Source: Euglena gracilis
Lineage: Eukaryota > Euglenida > Euglenophyceae > Euglenales
Direction of reading: 5' to 3'
NCBI GenBank assembly: GCA_039621445.1
Contig: CP154954.1
Location: 29,707,411-29,771,410 of the forward strand
DNA length: 64,000 nucleotides
Positions 21,001 through 33,379 of this stretch are shown here, in pieces (the first letter of the stretch is position 1; the number at the start of each line of letters is the position of its first letter). The position numbers and the translations under genes are program-made. The notes below the pieces were generated by a model. That model was not told where the DNA came from, ran no database searches, and saw nothing but the letters and a program-made list of their open reading frames with translations.

Positions 21001-22339
21001 TTTAATGTATCACATATGTATCACCAAAAAAAATTTAATGTATCACATACGTATCACCAAAAAAAATTTAATGTATCACAGATACGTTGTGATACGCACT
21101 AAATGGCGGTCTGAATTGCCCGGTACCAACCCTGTGGGAGGAGCGTTGCTCACACAACACATTCGCAAACGGAAACGGTCGTGGGATGGCTGGCGCCGCC
21201 TCCTGGAAATGGGTGGCATCACAGAGTACGGGTGCCTCCGGGGCCTACAGCAAACGGCAGCAGGGGCCATTCGAGGTGCACAGCGTGCCTTACAGGTGTG
21301 GGGTTGGCTGTTGGCTGGAGGATCGACTGACAGCTGGAAGTTGCCCCCTCAATCTTTGATGAGGTAAATGGGGCCAAGGCGGTTGGGGTATGAAAGCTCT
21401 GCCCGATGATGGACCTGGCCAACTCTGTTGCCGATTCCTCTGGACCTGGGGCATTTGTGTGTGTGTGATGATTTAAATAGTTTATATGTGTTGATTGAAA
21501 CTCTGTAGGAATTTTTTTGTGATAATCTCTGACCAAGTGGAAATGGTGGGAATATCTTGGCACATGTCTTCAGAGTCTTTAGCTTTATTTTTGTATCATT
21601 TTGTATTTGTTTGCTGTTTTGAGTCGCTTTTGCAGAGAGTTCAGGCACTCTCTCCCCTCTTACAGGCTGATTGACACTCACTGCCTGTCATCATCCCCGC
21701 AGCGAACACTCCAGCTTCCGCGAGCTGCTTGATTTCGTGGAGTTCCTCCGGCCGAAGAGCATCGTCCCCACCGTGGATGCCAAGGCATTCCAAGTAAGTG
21801 GCCTCCCTCCCCCCAGTTCGGGTCCAGACCCTGCACACTCACCCACCCACCCATCCACCCACCAAACCACCAAACCACCACACACACGTGCACACAGAAC
21901 TGCATCCACGCTGGGGGGCCGAAGAGCCAATAACAGCCACCGAACAGACAGCCGCAGTCTGCAATGGAGTGGTGTTTTTCCCGGGTGGACAACCCGGTCC
22001 TTCGTAATTGTCTTTTTGTCCAGCTGAACGATCTTGCCGCTCCTTTTCTGACCGAAACAAACGGCAGAACGGATTTCACTCGTGCGCGCACACGCGGGCG
22101 TGTTTGCCACCGCCTTTTGGCACATTTGGTGTGCCGTCCAGCTTGGCGGCCGGGCCACCCGCTTCCCCCCGCCCGGCCCTCCCCTCCGCCCGGGCCCCCA
22201 GGCCACGCGGGAGGCGTTCTTGCGGCTCTGCCGGCAGCCCCCGGCAGGGCCCCGCCTCCCTGGGCCACCCTGCCGCCGCTGGCACGGCACTGGGTTCTCT
22301 TCGGGGGGGGATTCTGATGGCGCAGGGTCCCGGGCGTGA
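5993..22339 (+). CDS. SNM1: SNM1A/PSO2-type DNA cross-link repair nuclease (metallo-beta-lactamase/beta-CASP)
   Basis: The gene encodes a 5' exonuclease family that digests DNA past interstrand cross-links in the nucleus. Twelve exons join in frame: 5993-6059, 6552-6610, 7838-7936, 8182-8271, 8957-9099, 17506-17657, 18865-18986, 20152-20249, 21225-21295, 21703-21793 and 22202-22339 are certain enough to list, and at least one 5' exon upstream is missing, since the first listed exon starts in phase. The rebuilt protein runs through TVDGF, HFHTDH, DANHCPG, TGDFR, LFLDNTF, VGTYTIGKERVF, FCPTGW and VPYSEHSSF, in family order and spacing. VGTYTIGKE and the CPTGW block favour SNM1A/PSO2 over Apollo or Artemis. 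The stop is at 22337-22339. One intron holds an 8.1 kb LINE in the same orientation; others hold short transposons and microsatellites. Confidence 0.93.
6946..7227. mobile_element. Short DNA transposon (MITE), 8-bp target duplication TTTGCAAC
   Basis: The 282-bp G/C-run-rich insert starts CAGGGCAGG and ends AAAAACCCG. TTTGCAAC flanks it on both sides (6938-6945 and 7228-7235). The terminal inverted repeat is weak here, but the 8-bp duplication, the CAGGG start and a central GGCGCG hairpin tie it to the better-defined copies at 33868, 35722 and 40245. It lies inside an SNM1 intron. Confidence 0.7.
9170..9186. repeat. Left target-site copy of the LINE
   Basis: CCCATACCCACACCCAT, identical to 17333-17349. 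It is the end of a longer CACCCA-type tract starting at 9161. Because the target is itself repetitive, the true duplication length is uncertain. Confidence 0.75.
9185..10570 (+). CDS. LINE ORF1, first part
   Basis: A 461-codon frame with strong G/C at third positions. Its ATG at 9185 overlaps the target site, so the native start may be the in-frame ATG at 9236 or may have been lost by 5' truncation. The sequence has alternating hydrophobic blocks such as VRLIDDPDTVVVVGG, and two similar modules around SHIIIPPQEHLGVWI and FELPPATRQRNAERELRRAL; a nucleic-acid-binding fold is possible but I recognise no domain. The open frame also extends upstream through an SNM1 exon by chance. Good codon bias continues past the stop in another frame (about 10545-10871), which suggests a one-base shift near the ORF end. 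Confidence 0.6.
   Translation: MCGSCPCSSLRSEPPLLMTFPLDSTATLRESAIEEIAALVVFLPLAPAPPTRWSLSRRARNRRQHALHGNPPAEQRRPPRGGRQPELNQRQLQDLQEARTLRAAGWTIPASVEDTSLVRVYDTRLSVDWLRDVAAEVRLIDDPDTVVVVGGDFASQADISDASALAPAVPRRWGQRPSHIIIPPQEHLGVWIQRLRSQLNLEDPSTVYSIAAVVDRDSCPKELSAMALRRLLPAAGPLFEDRRVSVEAVAVTERPPLLRVPASERRLPPEEWERAFLARNKVLMLLHVRRLPQAIPATADPLAPTGRWIRGSLPDPEPNHLELLRVEFELPPATRQRNAERELRRALSKVAGAVGVVFGPAHQLRGIQPTHGGVLALLAVPRTEALRWLKGSGCGGLFVRPFWTRDTSPSLERQQFNLLYLKNRRAEAARLWDAHDLQGVVGLLPAEKLVRAQCGLGSAGG
11001..11726 (+). CDS. LINE ORF1, coiled-coil part
   Basis: This Pro/Ala-rich frame contains a short leucine heptad (AVELAELRRENAELRRQL, encoded about 11365-11430), typical of LINE ORF1 trimer coiled coils. 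It then has an acidic/basic tail with EKPAAKKPLRAAS, a plausible nuclear-localisation patch. Its TAG at 11724-11726 overlaps the ORF2 ATG at 11719, so ORF2 translation could be coupled to termination. How it joins the 9185-10570 frame is unclear; indels or frameshifts between 10560 and 11000 are likely. Confidence 0.55.
   Translation: MPASARPPTPPSFRVPPAAADGPPRGAAWVGGHRSAGPLSRRPRGACWRGGCVGSRCPPLHALRPPPRGGRSSVPPAHVPAALASRPPCSPQLGAHSAGPDSPPPVADLVVAGGGEALHRQAVELAELRRENAELRRQLAASRPAPCVNLFQHQPYASPSPAPAHLPDETLLSQDERIAAALHVPEPAAAARPATPPTDVVMRVDDSDARGRARDIGEVTPEKPAAKKPLRAASVDGSRHV
11719..17299 (+). pseudogene. LINE ORF2 polyprotein: APE endonuclease, RT, RNase H, zinc motif, C-terminal extension
   Basis: Starts MSSMATLG. 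The AP-endonuclease-like domain has IGTWN, VQETHL, YAPLD, LLGDWN, SRIDLILANS and GGHSP. The reverse transcriptase has GMNGVPLATWK, FGFRSQRST, LASFDVVKCFDS (catalytic Asp), LAQGCPASP and, after a frameshift near 14040, SLSFADDLVLVG (the YxDD-equivalent). RNase H has AFTDGS, VFTDSL and GNDSADSLAKRA. The usual catalytic Glu appears as Lys in THCKLAAL, and a TAG at 15050-15052 interrupts the domain. A CPCCG...HLLAGC zinc-like motif follows (about 15628-15680). Then comes an unrecognised ~500-residue extension: a basic helical block (LWLRARLLRLLAENM), RDHRHLRPVP, WETDHGRPF and a proline-rich tail. The last ~60 codons look better in another frame that ends at 17223. Confidence 0.88.
17295..17316 (+). 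promoter_or_regulatory. 3' stem-loop of the LINE
   Basis: GGTGATGAA and TTCATCACC form a perfect 9-bp stem around a CGAC loop, 16 bases before the 3' end of the element and overlapping the ORF2 stop. In several LINE groups a terminal RNA hairpin is what the element's reverse transcriptase recognises to start copying. That role is inferred here from position and structure. Confidence 0.65.
17333..17505. repeat. (CCCACA)/(CA)n microsatellite and right LINE target copy
   Basis: The right target copy (17333-17349) leads into ACACAC/CACGCA-rich sequence that runs up to the SNM1 acceptor at 17504-17505. The CA tract occupies the position of the polypyrimidine tract. Confidence 0.8.
17506..22339 (+). 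CDS. SNM1: SNM1-like gene, beta-CASP and C-terminal exons
   Basis: After the LINE-bearing intron, exon 17506-17657 encodes VIQYVV and VGTYTIGKERVF. Exon 18865-18986 gives FQTLQHCGF and VVALPM. Exon 20152-20249 gives VAAYL to AFCPTGW. Exon 21225-21295 gives STGASGAYSK to HSVPYS. Exon 21703-21793 gives EHSSFRELLDFVEFL and IVPTVD (motif C region), with a consensus GTAAGT donor. Exon 22202-22339 gives ATREAFLRLC and a short non-conserved tail to TGA. Aligned by eye with SNM1A, the motif-B histidine before xLPM appears as Val, which deserves checking. Introns here hold (GTGGGT)n, ATGTATCAC repeats and one short DNA transposon. Confidence 0.9.
18337..18762. mobile_element. Short DNA transposon (MITE) in an SNM1 intron
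   Basis: Left end CAGGAATTTCTTAAG and right end CCCTAAGAAAACCCCTG form an imperfect terminal inverted repeat. The interior has poly-C/poly-G, CCAGCCAGCAGCC and AAATGGCAAAAATG motifs shared with other copies. The flanks (CCCCCCAT and about CCCCTCAT) are a near match, an eroded 8-bp duplication. Confidence 0.6.
18987..20151. other. SNM1 intron with G-rich transposon-like sequence
   Basis: From about 19206 to 19663 the intron carries CCAGCCAGCAG and long C/G runs, and it ends GGAAACCCCTG, like the right end of the 8-bp-duplication family. I could not find its left end. The rest shows no coding or repeat signal. Confidence 0.4.
20250..20400. repeat. (GTGGGT)n microsatellite starting at a donor site
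   Basis: The intron after FCPTGW opens GTGTGTGTTTG. Within 40 bases it becomes about 15 copies of GTGGGT, the complement of the hexamer in which the LINE is inserted. Confidence 0.9.
20610..21090. repeat. GTATCACATATGTATCACCAAAAA repeats in two clusters
   Basis: Tandem units of about 33 bp built on GTATCACATATGTATCACC plus an A/T run lie at about 20618-20765 and 20960-21085 in the same orientation, separated by about 190 bases of unrelated sequence. They sit in an SNM1 intron. The frames read through them (MYHICITK) are repeat artefacts. Confidence 0.85.
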
Positions 22340-22849
22340 GTGTGAAGCAGTTTTCCGTTGGGGGTGATGTGACAGGGGGCAGTGAGCACCCCCTCACCCC
22401 CCACCCCCACCCTGCCTTTCGCCGCCTTTTGGGTTTCAGCCCAAAGAGCCAGCCTGATGAGCCCACGCTTTGGGCTGAGCCAGTGCGGGCTCAGCCCAAA
22501 GAACCTGAGCCACACTGTGTCCTCTGTCGTCGAAGAGACCTCTTTCATCCAAGCCCCTCCGGAAGAGAGTGCTGTTCTGGAGGTTCGTGCCCATGAGCAC
22601 ACCCCACTCCCCCCTTTCTCATCGATGTATCGACCTGACACTAGCGTTAGCGGAGGCGTCCGCAGAGGCGTTGCCCTGGCCTGCCATCGGTCATCCAGCG
22701 GCTGGGGGGTTATGCGACCGTCCACGGGCAGCCCACCAGGGGTTGACGGTGGGTGGGTGTGGGTGTGGGTGTGGGTGTGGGTGTGGGTGTGGGTGTGGGT
22801 GTGGGTGTGGGTGTGGGTGTGGGTGTGGGTGTGGGTGTGGGTGTGTGTT

Positions 22850-22926
<77 letters not shown>

Positions 22927-23158
22927 TTTGTTTGTTTGTTTGTTTGTTTGTTTGTTTGTTTGTTTGTTTGTTTGTTTGTTTGTTTGTTTGTTTGTTTGTT
23001 TGTTTGTTTGTTTGTTTGTTTGTTTGTTTGTTTGTTTGTTTGTTTGTTTGTTTGTTTGTTTGTTGTTGTTGTTGTTGTTGTTGTTTGCGTGCGTGCGTGT
23101 GTGCGTGCGTGCGTGCGCGCGTGTGTGTGTGTGTGTGTGTGTTGTGTGTGTTGTGGTG

Positions 23159-23241
<83 letters not shown>

Positions 23242-23990
23242 ATGTGTGAGTTGTGTGTGAGTTGTGTGTGTGTGTGTGTGGGTGTGTTGTGCGTGCGCGC
23301 GAGCACGTGGGCGTGTGTTGTGGGTGGGTAGATACACTTGTTTTTGGAAGTGGGTCGCCCGACTGGAGGGGGAAAACGAAAATCAGCAACATGCAAGGAA
23401 GTCATCATTGGGGTGTTTTGGGTTTATTTGTGGATGGAATTTATCCTCAGTGTTTTGCATGAAGCCCGAAGGCATGATTTTTCCTGGTCAAAAGCCTCAA
23501 ACTGCTTTCTTCAAAGGCACAATCTGTTGATTGGGAGGGGAGGAATCTTTTTTTAATAAGAATAATGTCTCATTTTTCTATTTGTCAATGGGAGCCCGCT
23601 TTCATCCTTGAAGGTGGACCTGAAATAATTGGGGGAAAATGGTAACCCCTGTCCCCCAGACTAAGGATTTTGCTTGGTTGGCCGGCCGAAGGGGGGGTTT
23701 GGTGGTGGCGGGGGGGTAAGGGTAAACCAAGGAATTGTCGGTCGAAACCCAGTCCCCACACAGATGACCCACGCCACCTATTTTTGAACCAAATTGTCCA
23801 GTATTTCAATTTTCACGGTAGTGGGTCACATAAATTGCAAAAAAAAATGATTTTGGGGGTTTTGGGTCCAAAATAATTGTCCCCCGGGGGACGGTGCACA
23901 CCACCGTTTGGTTAGCTGTCCCGACGGTCTTAAAAGTGAAGGGGGTTACAAGTGTTCTCTTGCAAGTGGCCTGGGAAGGCTGCTTTAGGT
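22340..23990. other. Intergenic region with a compound microsatellite
   Basis: From 22750 to about 23300 lie successive blocks of (GTGGGT)n, (GCT/GTT)n, more than 30 copies of TTTG, then (GTT)n, (GTGC)n and (GT)n. Flanking sequence shows no convincing gene. Long Cys/Val/Leu or Gln/Thr frames across the block are artefacts. A possible SNM1 3' UTR lies after 22339, but no polyadenylation signal was identified with confidence. Confidence 0.8.
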
Positions 23991-24029
23991 TCCAACTCAG
24001 GGACTTGCCATGAGATTCGATCTTTGAGC

Positions 24030-27465
<3,436 letters not shown>

Positions 27466-27484
27466 CACACAGACCACACACACA

Positions 27485-27516
<32 letters not shown>

Positions 27517-27600
27517 CACACACACACCCACACACCCCACACACCCCCCAACCCACCAACCACCCTCCCACACACACACACACACCCGCACACACAGGGG
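27466..27600. repeat. (CA)n-rich microsatellite
   Basis: CACACA and ACCCAC repeats directly follow the TAA of the preceding gene. Confidence 0.85.
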
Positions 27601-27796
27601 AGGAAAGGCTTGAGCCTGCCACACCCCAAGCCTGGGGTCGGGGCAGTGGGGCCAGACGGCGGGGGTGAGGGGGCGACGCTCAAGCAGGACGGCACACAGG
27701 ATGCCTGCCTGGGCTTTGGGGTCCCCACATGTCTGAACGGCCGGCATTGAATTTGTTTTGGCATCGTCCACCCTGTCCGCTTTCCTTCCCCTGGCT

Positions 27797-28159
27797 CATG
27801 GAGAATTCTACCACACCCCAGCCAGCCAGCAGCCTTTTTCCAGCCAGCAGCCAGCCCCCCATCAACAAACTTTACCTATTTCCAGCCACCCTTCGGGCGG
27901 CTGGACACTAACGGATTTTTATTTTTCGGGGGTGCAAAAATGGGCCAAAAAATGGGTCAAAAATGGAGAAATATGGGTCGGAAACGGGCTGGCCAGGGCA
28001 AATTCGGGGTCAAAAAATTGATTTTTTTGCATGTGTGGCATAGGGGTCCTGGGCTGGAGCTGGGCCTGACCCCGGTACCCGGGGTCGGACCGGGTTCCAA
28101 AATGTCGAAATTGCTGAGCTGGACCCGCGGGGGGGGGGGGTTCCTCAAGCAACGCCCTG
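27797..28159. mobile_element. Short DNA transposon (MITE), 8-bp target duplication CCCTGGCT
   Basis: CCCTGGCT lies at 27789-27796 and again at 28160-28167. The right end is CCTCAAGCAACGCCCTG, as in the copy at 36408. The left end CATGGAG is diverged. The interior has CCAGCCAGCAGCC and AAATGGGCCAAAAAATGG. It lies between two unrecognised genes. Confidence 0.7.
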
Positions 28160-28284
28160 CCCTGGCTTCCAAACCCACCTTTCGCTGCACCGAGGTGGAA
28201 GGTTACTGTAGCTCTCATGCCGCGCTTGGGACGGGTCGAGGCGTCGTGTTGTCGTTGAGGTCGTGCTCGGGGGTCTAGGCGCAG

Positions 28285-31200
28285 GGGTCTCATCAGAGAC
28301 GTGGAGAGTGGGGCCGCCGCTGGCTGCGACTTGGAAGACCCGGACCCGGTCTTTGTGGCCCAGCAGCGGTGGATCCTGCGCGACATCCAGAACGAGCGTC
28401 GTGGTATGTCCCCCCTTTGTCTCAGGCGGTCCACTTTGCACTTAGCTCATAAAGGTGGAATTTCCGTGCGCATTCGCGCTATCTAAAACCTTTCCAAACG
28501 TTTTTGGGGCTGTTTTCGGGCCTCGTTTTTGATGAAAACACGGTCTCAAAACTCCAAGAAAAACAGCCCTCACAAATGAAATTGAACGTTCCAATTCAAA
28601 TCGCACAAACTGCATTGGACAGTTCCAAAAATACAGCCTGCCAATCTGCAGATTTTGTGGTCGCACACTGCCTTTCGCCTGGGAGCTGATGGACAAGTTC
28701 ACAGCTCCGAAGAGTATCACCCGGTAATTACTGCCGCCAGAATGGCCGCTTTTTTTGGGACCGAAATGATGCATTCGGTGGTGTCTGGAATGCTGCCACC
28801 TTTTCAACGCCTATTGGAAGTTCTAATTTGTGGTGCAAATCAAGAGCACACAGTCCGGTAAAAATCCTTGGCCATATCCAAGCACCTAGAAAAAAATGGC
28901 CGAAAATGGCCGAAAATGGCCGAAAATGGCGAAAATGGCCGAAAGTGGCTAAAATGAAAAAATTGGCCAAAAGTGGCTAAAAATGCAATTTTTTTTGCTT
29001 GACAGTTTCTTTTTCCCTAAGGGGCAATTTTCGGTGCGCGACTGATTTTTGTCTCTGTGCAGCCTCTTTTCTCCTGGCATTATACCTGGCCCTGGAAGAC
29101 ATGCTGCTCGAAGGACTACCTGCGAATGGGTCACTGGGCGCAAGCTGAAGATTTTGATGACATTTCAGAAATTTTGGTGACAAGGTGCAACCAGGCAAAG
29201 CATGTGAAGCGTTTTTTTTTCTCCGTCAAGTTGCGATTCCTTCACTAGGTGTATTGCACACTGTGCGCAACGTGGATAGGAGCTAACAGTGCCACCATCA
29301 AGCAACAGTGCTCAAGTTGGAAAAGGTGAATGGATGTCGTTTGTGAAAAGCATCCACGCCAAGAGGCTTGAAGAGAAAAGGACGAAGGCACCAAGCACCT
29401 CTGATGATGCTGGGCGATGCTGGCCGATGCAGGGCGATGCTGGGCGATGCTGGGCGATGCTGGATTTTTGGAGACCAGAGGTGGGGTTCCGATGCTGGGC
29501 GATGCTGGGCGATGCAGGGCGATGCTGGGCGATGCTGGGCGATGCTGGCATTTTTTTTTGTATATTTTGGAGAATTGAACCATTTTTGGGATAATTTTCC
29601 CACAAAGCTCCAGTTTGGCACCCATTTTGGCCATTGTGGGTGAATTTTTGCTAATTTGGGGGCTGTTTATCACTGATTTGGCAAACATTGGGCTAATTGG
29701 GGCCTTTTTGAGCAGATTTTATGGCATTTTTGGCCATTTTGCTCCTTTTTGGTGATTTTGGGTCATTTTTCACAATCTTTTGTGGACATTTGTTGGTGTT
29801 TTTGGCAATTTTTGGTTATTTTGGTTGCTTTTTTGGGGCTTTTTGTGGTCAATTTTGGGCTTTTTGTGGCCATTTTTGGGTGCTTTTGTGGTTATTTTGG
29901 CTTGGTCAGGAGCCAACGGATGAATATTGGACAGATGCTGGACAAGATGCAGATGCTGGACAAGATGAACTGGGTGCAGGCACTGGACAAGATGCAGATG
30001 CTAGACAAGATGCCGATGCTGGACAAGATGCAGCTGCTGGACAAGATGCAGACACTGGACAAGATGCCGATGCTGGACAAGATGAACTGGATGCAGACAT
30101 TGGACAACATGCAGATGGTGGACAAGATGCAGTTGCTAGGCAAGAAGCAGATGCTGGACAAGATGCAGATGCTAGACAGGATCAGATACTGGACAAGATG
30201 CAGATGGACAAGATGCAGATGCTGGACAAGATGAACTGGATGCAGACACTGGACAACATGTAGATGGTGGACAAGATACTGGACAAGATGCCGATGCTGG
30301 ACAAGATGCAGATGCTGGACAAGATGCAGATGCTGGACAAGATGCCGATGCTGGACAAGATGCAGCTGCTGTACAAGATGCAGACACTGCTGCACAAAAT
30401 GCAGATGCTGGACAAGATGCAATGAGACAAGACGCAGTGGATGCAGATTTGGACAAGTTTCGGAAGCTGGACAAGGCAGCAGATGAGACGCAGCCGAAGC
30501 CACTCCCTGCAAAAGCCTGGCCTTGGAGCTGAACAGATTGGTCAACACAATCGACTGGTCGGATACGGCCACACTTTGCCGTGTCTTTTCTTGGTTGTTG
30601 CTGGTTTAACCTCTGAACAATTACACTCGCGATCCAGCCTGGTCTGGGCGGGGTGTTGGGTCGACACCCAGTTGTTGTTGCAGGGGTGCCACCCTCCACC
30701 CTCCAGCACAACAACTGTTCTGGATTTTGTTTGTCTGACCGGCAAGAGGCTTGCAACTTGCATTCGATGTTGCCATCTCACAGGCCTGCACCACACCCTG
30801 TGCCGGCAAAAAGCAGCAAAAGTGGTCAAAAAGCAGCAAAAGTGGGCAAAAAAAGTGAAAGTCATCAAAAAGCAGCAACAATGGCCAAAGGTGGGAAAAA
30901 AGTAACAAACGTGGGCAAACGTGGTCGAAAAGCAACAAAAGTTGTTAAAAGTGGTCAAAAAGCAGGCAAAGGGGCCAAAAGTGGTCAAAAAGCAACAAAA
31001 GTGATCAAAAAGCTGCAAAGGTGGTTGGAAATGGGCAAAAGTGGGCAAAAAGCAGCAAAAGTGGTCGAGAAGCAGTCAAAAGTGGTCAAAGTGGGCAAAA
31101 AGCAGTCAAAAGTGGTCAAAGTGGTCAAAAAGCAACCAAAGATGGCCAAAAGTAGCCAAAAGTGGGCTAGAGCGGCAAACGCAGCAGGCATTATAGGTAC

Positions 31201-32378
31201 ACCTTCAAGGGCTCCAAAGGCGATGCTGGGCGATGCTGGGCGATGCTGGGCGATGCTGAGCGATGCTGGGCGATGCTGGGCGATGCTGGGCCCAAGGGCA
31301 TGGCTGACCAGAGGTGCTTGGAAGGCACCTGCCATTGCACAACCCCCAGTTTTGGTGTCGCCACCCACCATTGTGGTTAATGTGCCATGTGCGAACCACT
31401 CTCATGAAACATCCCAAGAACCCCCGGCAAAAAAGATGGTAACCAAGTGCCACAAAGATTGATGGGATCCACCAAAGTGATATCTTCGCCATCGATGGAC
31501 ATATACTTCAGAAACAAATTTCTTAAAGGATTTCCGTCATTGCGCAAAGAGACCCTAGATAGCTCAAGTGCGAAGGAGTTGAGTGTTTGGTCCTCCGATC
31601 GGGGCCCCAGTGGACCCGCTGCGACCCCCCCTCCGTCCTCCCACAGGTCTGCAGCGCTCGCTCAGCGCGCCGAGTGCCCCCACCGGGATTCCCCACAGCC
31701 GCGTGGCGAACGGCAGTCCTGCTGCTGTGAAGCGGTGCCAGGCTGGGACTCCGCCGGGGACGGGGGGGGTCGACGGACCGCATCATTTCTCCCCTGAGTG
31801 AGTCACTTTCCCCCCTCCGGACACCGGAAGAAGGTCCTTTTTTTTTGCTTTGGTGAGGTGCATATTTGCACGTTTGCACGCTGGACATCGTCACACTCGC
31901 CACTTGCTTGATGCTCCAAGTTGGACGGGGCAGACGGGCCCCCCCCCCCCCCCGGCCCCCTGGGCTGGCCTCCAAGGGGCAGGGGGATGGGGTGGCGGAG
32001 CCGCACCACCAACCAACCCCAGCCCCGGGAGCGCAGCCAAGAAGCCCCGCTACACTTGCCCCGGCCCCCACCCCTGCCTTTGCCCCCCCACCCCCCCGCT
32101 CCCGCTCCTTTTGCCCCCCCACCCCCCCCATTGCTGCCAGGGGTTCCATTGCTGCCTGGGGTTGGGGCCCTGGGGCCCGGCTGCAAAGGCGGGCCGCCCC
32201 CAGCGACCGGCGGTCCAGAGCACCATGTGGCAGGCGTTCCTCCCCCGGGGCCCGCCCCCGCCGCCCTGCCCAGGGCAGCCCCGTGGGTCCCGTTGCCAAT
32301 GGGCCCGGCCGGGGTGGACACCGGGCAGCCCCCGCTGTTGGTGAAAGAGAGGCGCCTGCCATAACGACGGCTTCCTAA
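28285..32378 (+). CDS. Unrecognised gene with two well-supported exons
   Basis: Exon 28285-28403 (CAG acceptor, GTATGT donor) encodes GLIRDVESGAAAGCDLEDPD and VFVAQQRWILRDIQNERR. Exon 31647-31734 joins it across a split Gly codon and encodes LQRSLSAPSAPTGIPHSR and NGSPAAVK, donor GTGCCA. A third exon from 32141 to the TAA at 32376-32378 fits the phase (Arg/Pro/Ala-rich), but a second frame there is equally open, so it is doubtful. The 5' end is unknown. A helical reading at 29051-29140 (SFLLALYLALEDMLLEGLP after TGCAG) might be another exon but is not needed for phase. I do not recognise the family. Confidence 0.5.
28890..28985. repeat. AAAATGGCCG tandem repeat
   Basis: About eight imperfect copies of AAAATGGCCG, within an intron of the gene above. 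Confidence 0.8.
29400..29555. repeat. GATGCTGGGC minisatellite
   Basis: Ten-base units GATGC(T/A)GGGC in two blocks separated by about 35 bases. The same unit reappears at 31220-31293. Confidence 0.9.
29560..29920. repeat. T/G-rich ATTTTGG-type degenerate repeats
   Basis: Loose repeats of GGC(C/A)ATTTTTGG and GGCTTTTTGTGG. No coding signal is seen. Confidence 0.5.
29925..30450. repeat. GATGCTGGACAAGATGCA minisatellite
   Basis: About 28 imperfect 15-18-base units of GATGCTGGACAAGAT(GCA). A plus-strand frame reads them as DAGQDA repeats, but the frame breaks with unit-length changes. It shares the GATGCTGG core with the 29400 and 31220 arrays. Confidence 0.9.
30800..31175. repeat. AAAAGTGGTCAAAAAGCAGC minisatellite
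   Basis: Imperfect units of about 20-24 bases. An open frame reads them as Lys-rich peptide. It is followed by GATGCTGGGC units at 31220-31293. Confidence 0.85.
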
Positions 32379-33379
32379 AGCCAGGGCGGTCCGAACCTGA
32401 AAATTTGAAGGAAAAAAACGAATCGAAAGCCTGTGTGTTCTGACGTTTTGGATGGGCAATGGTCCCAGGATGCCAGAAATCATTTTTTCACCCAAAGTCC
32501 ACCTGTTTTTTGCTACATATGGCCATTTTTCGGCGATTTTTCGTGTGAATTCTTCATTAAATGTGTTCGCACAGGATTTTTCAAAAAAAATTCACTCGGG
32601 GGCCGCCCTGCCCTGCCTGAAGATGAAAAAAAGAATGGGTGGCACGGCGAGCCAATGTTTTTCCGAAATGCTGCCACAAGGCGGATGAGGGGTATGTGGG
32701 GCGCATCATTATCCGGGGCCTCCTTGGCTCAGATGTGCATTTGGCCCAGACGTCCATCTCGACACATTAGTGCCCTGGCCCTGGGTAGTGCAAGGGCTGG
32801 ACACATTTGTTGTATGGTAGTTGGTGGCTATCTGCCGCTCCCCCCCAACACACACACACACACACAGGCACAACTCTCACCACATTTGAAGTCCCACAGC
32901 CACCGCACACGATGTGTTTCCTTCAACACATCGCTCCTCTCCCCAATCCCCAACATTGCTGGTGGTCCACCCATGCCTGTACCTTGCCCGAAGGAATGCC
33001 GGGCAGGCCTCAGATGCACAGTCACAGAAAGCGGTACCATAACACAACCCCCCCCCCCCGCTAATGCTTCTAACCTCACCACAACACCACCCAGCAGTTA
33101 GTTGGATGTCGGGATGGAACCATGCTTATTTTTTTTTGTAAATTTGGCAGATGTCCTGCACCGTCAGAAATAGTTTTTGAGCAAGGCCAACTCCCCCGCA
33201 AGGATATGATTGGACGTTCCACCATTCCAGAGAGAGAATTTCTGCCACAAAGAACAACAATGGGTTTTTTTTTAAAAAAAAATAGGAGAACTTTGCCACA
33301 TCTCGATTTTCTTGGGCCAGTGGCCAGAGCCAAGCAGTACGCCGTGTTGCAGGGTTGCACAACCAGTTAAGCGCTGGAC
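32379..33379. other. Intergenic region, no gene seen
   Basis: Mixed sequence with a short (CA)n at about 32849-32868 and several C-runs. No splice-compatible exon or known motif was found. Confidence 0.5.

Noticed and set aside
20669-21102. MYHICITK repeat peptide
   Set aside because: It is translated from a 33-base tandem repeat within an SNM1 intron.
22382-23408. Long frames of Cys/Val/Leu (plus) or Gln/Thr/Pro/His (minus)
   Set aside because: They are read through simple repeats that contain no stop in any frame, with no codon bias or splice context.
29721-30263. DAGQDA-repeat protein
   Set aside because: The frame is produced by an 18-base minisatellite and breaks when unit length changes. 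There is no conserved flank.
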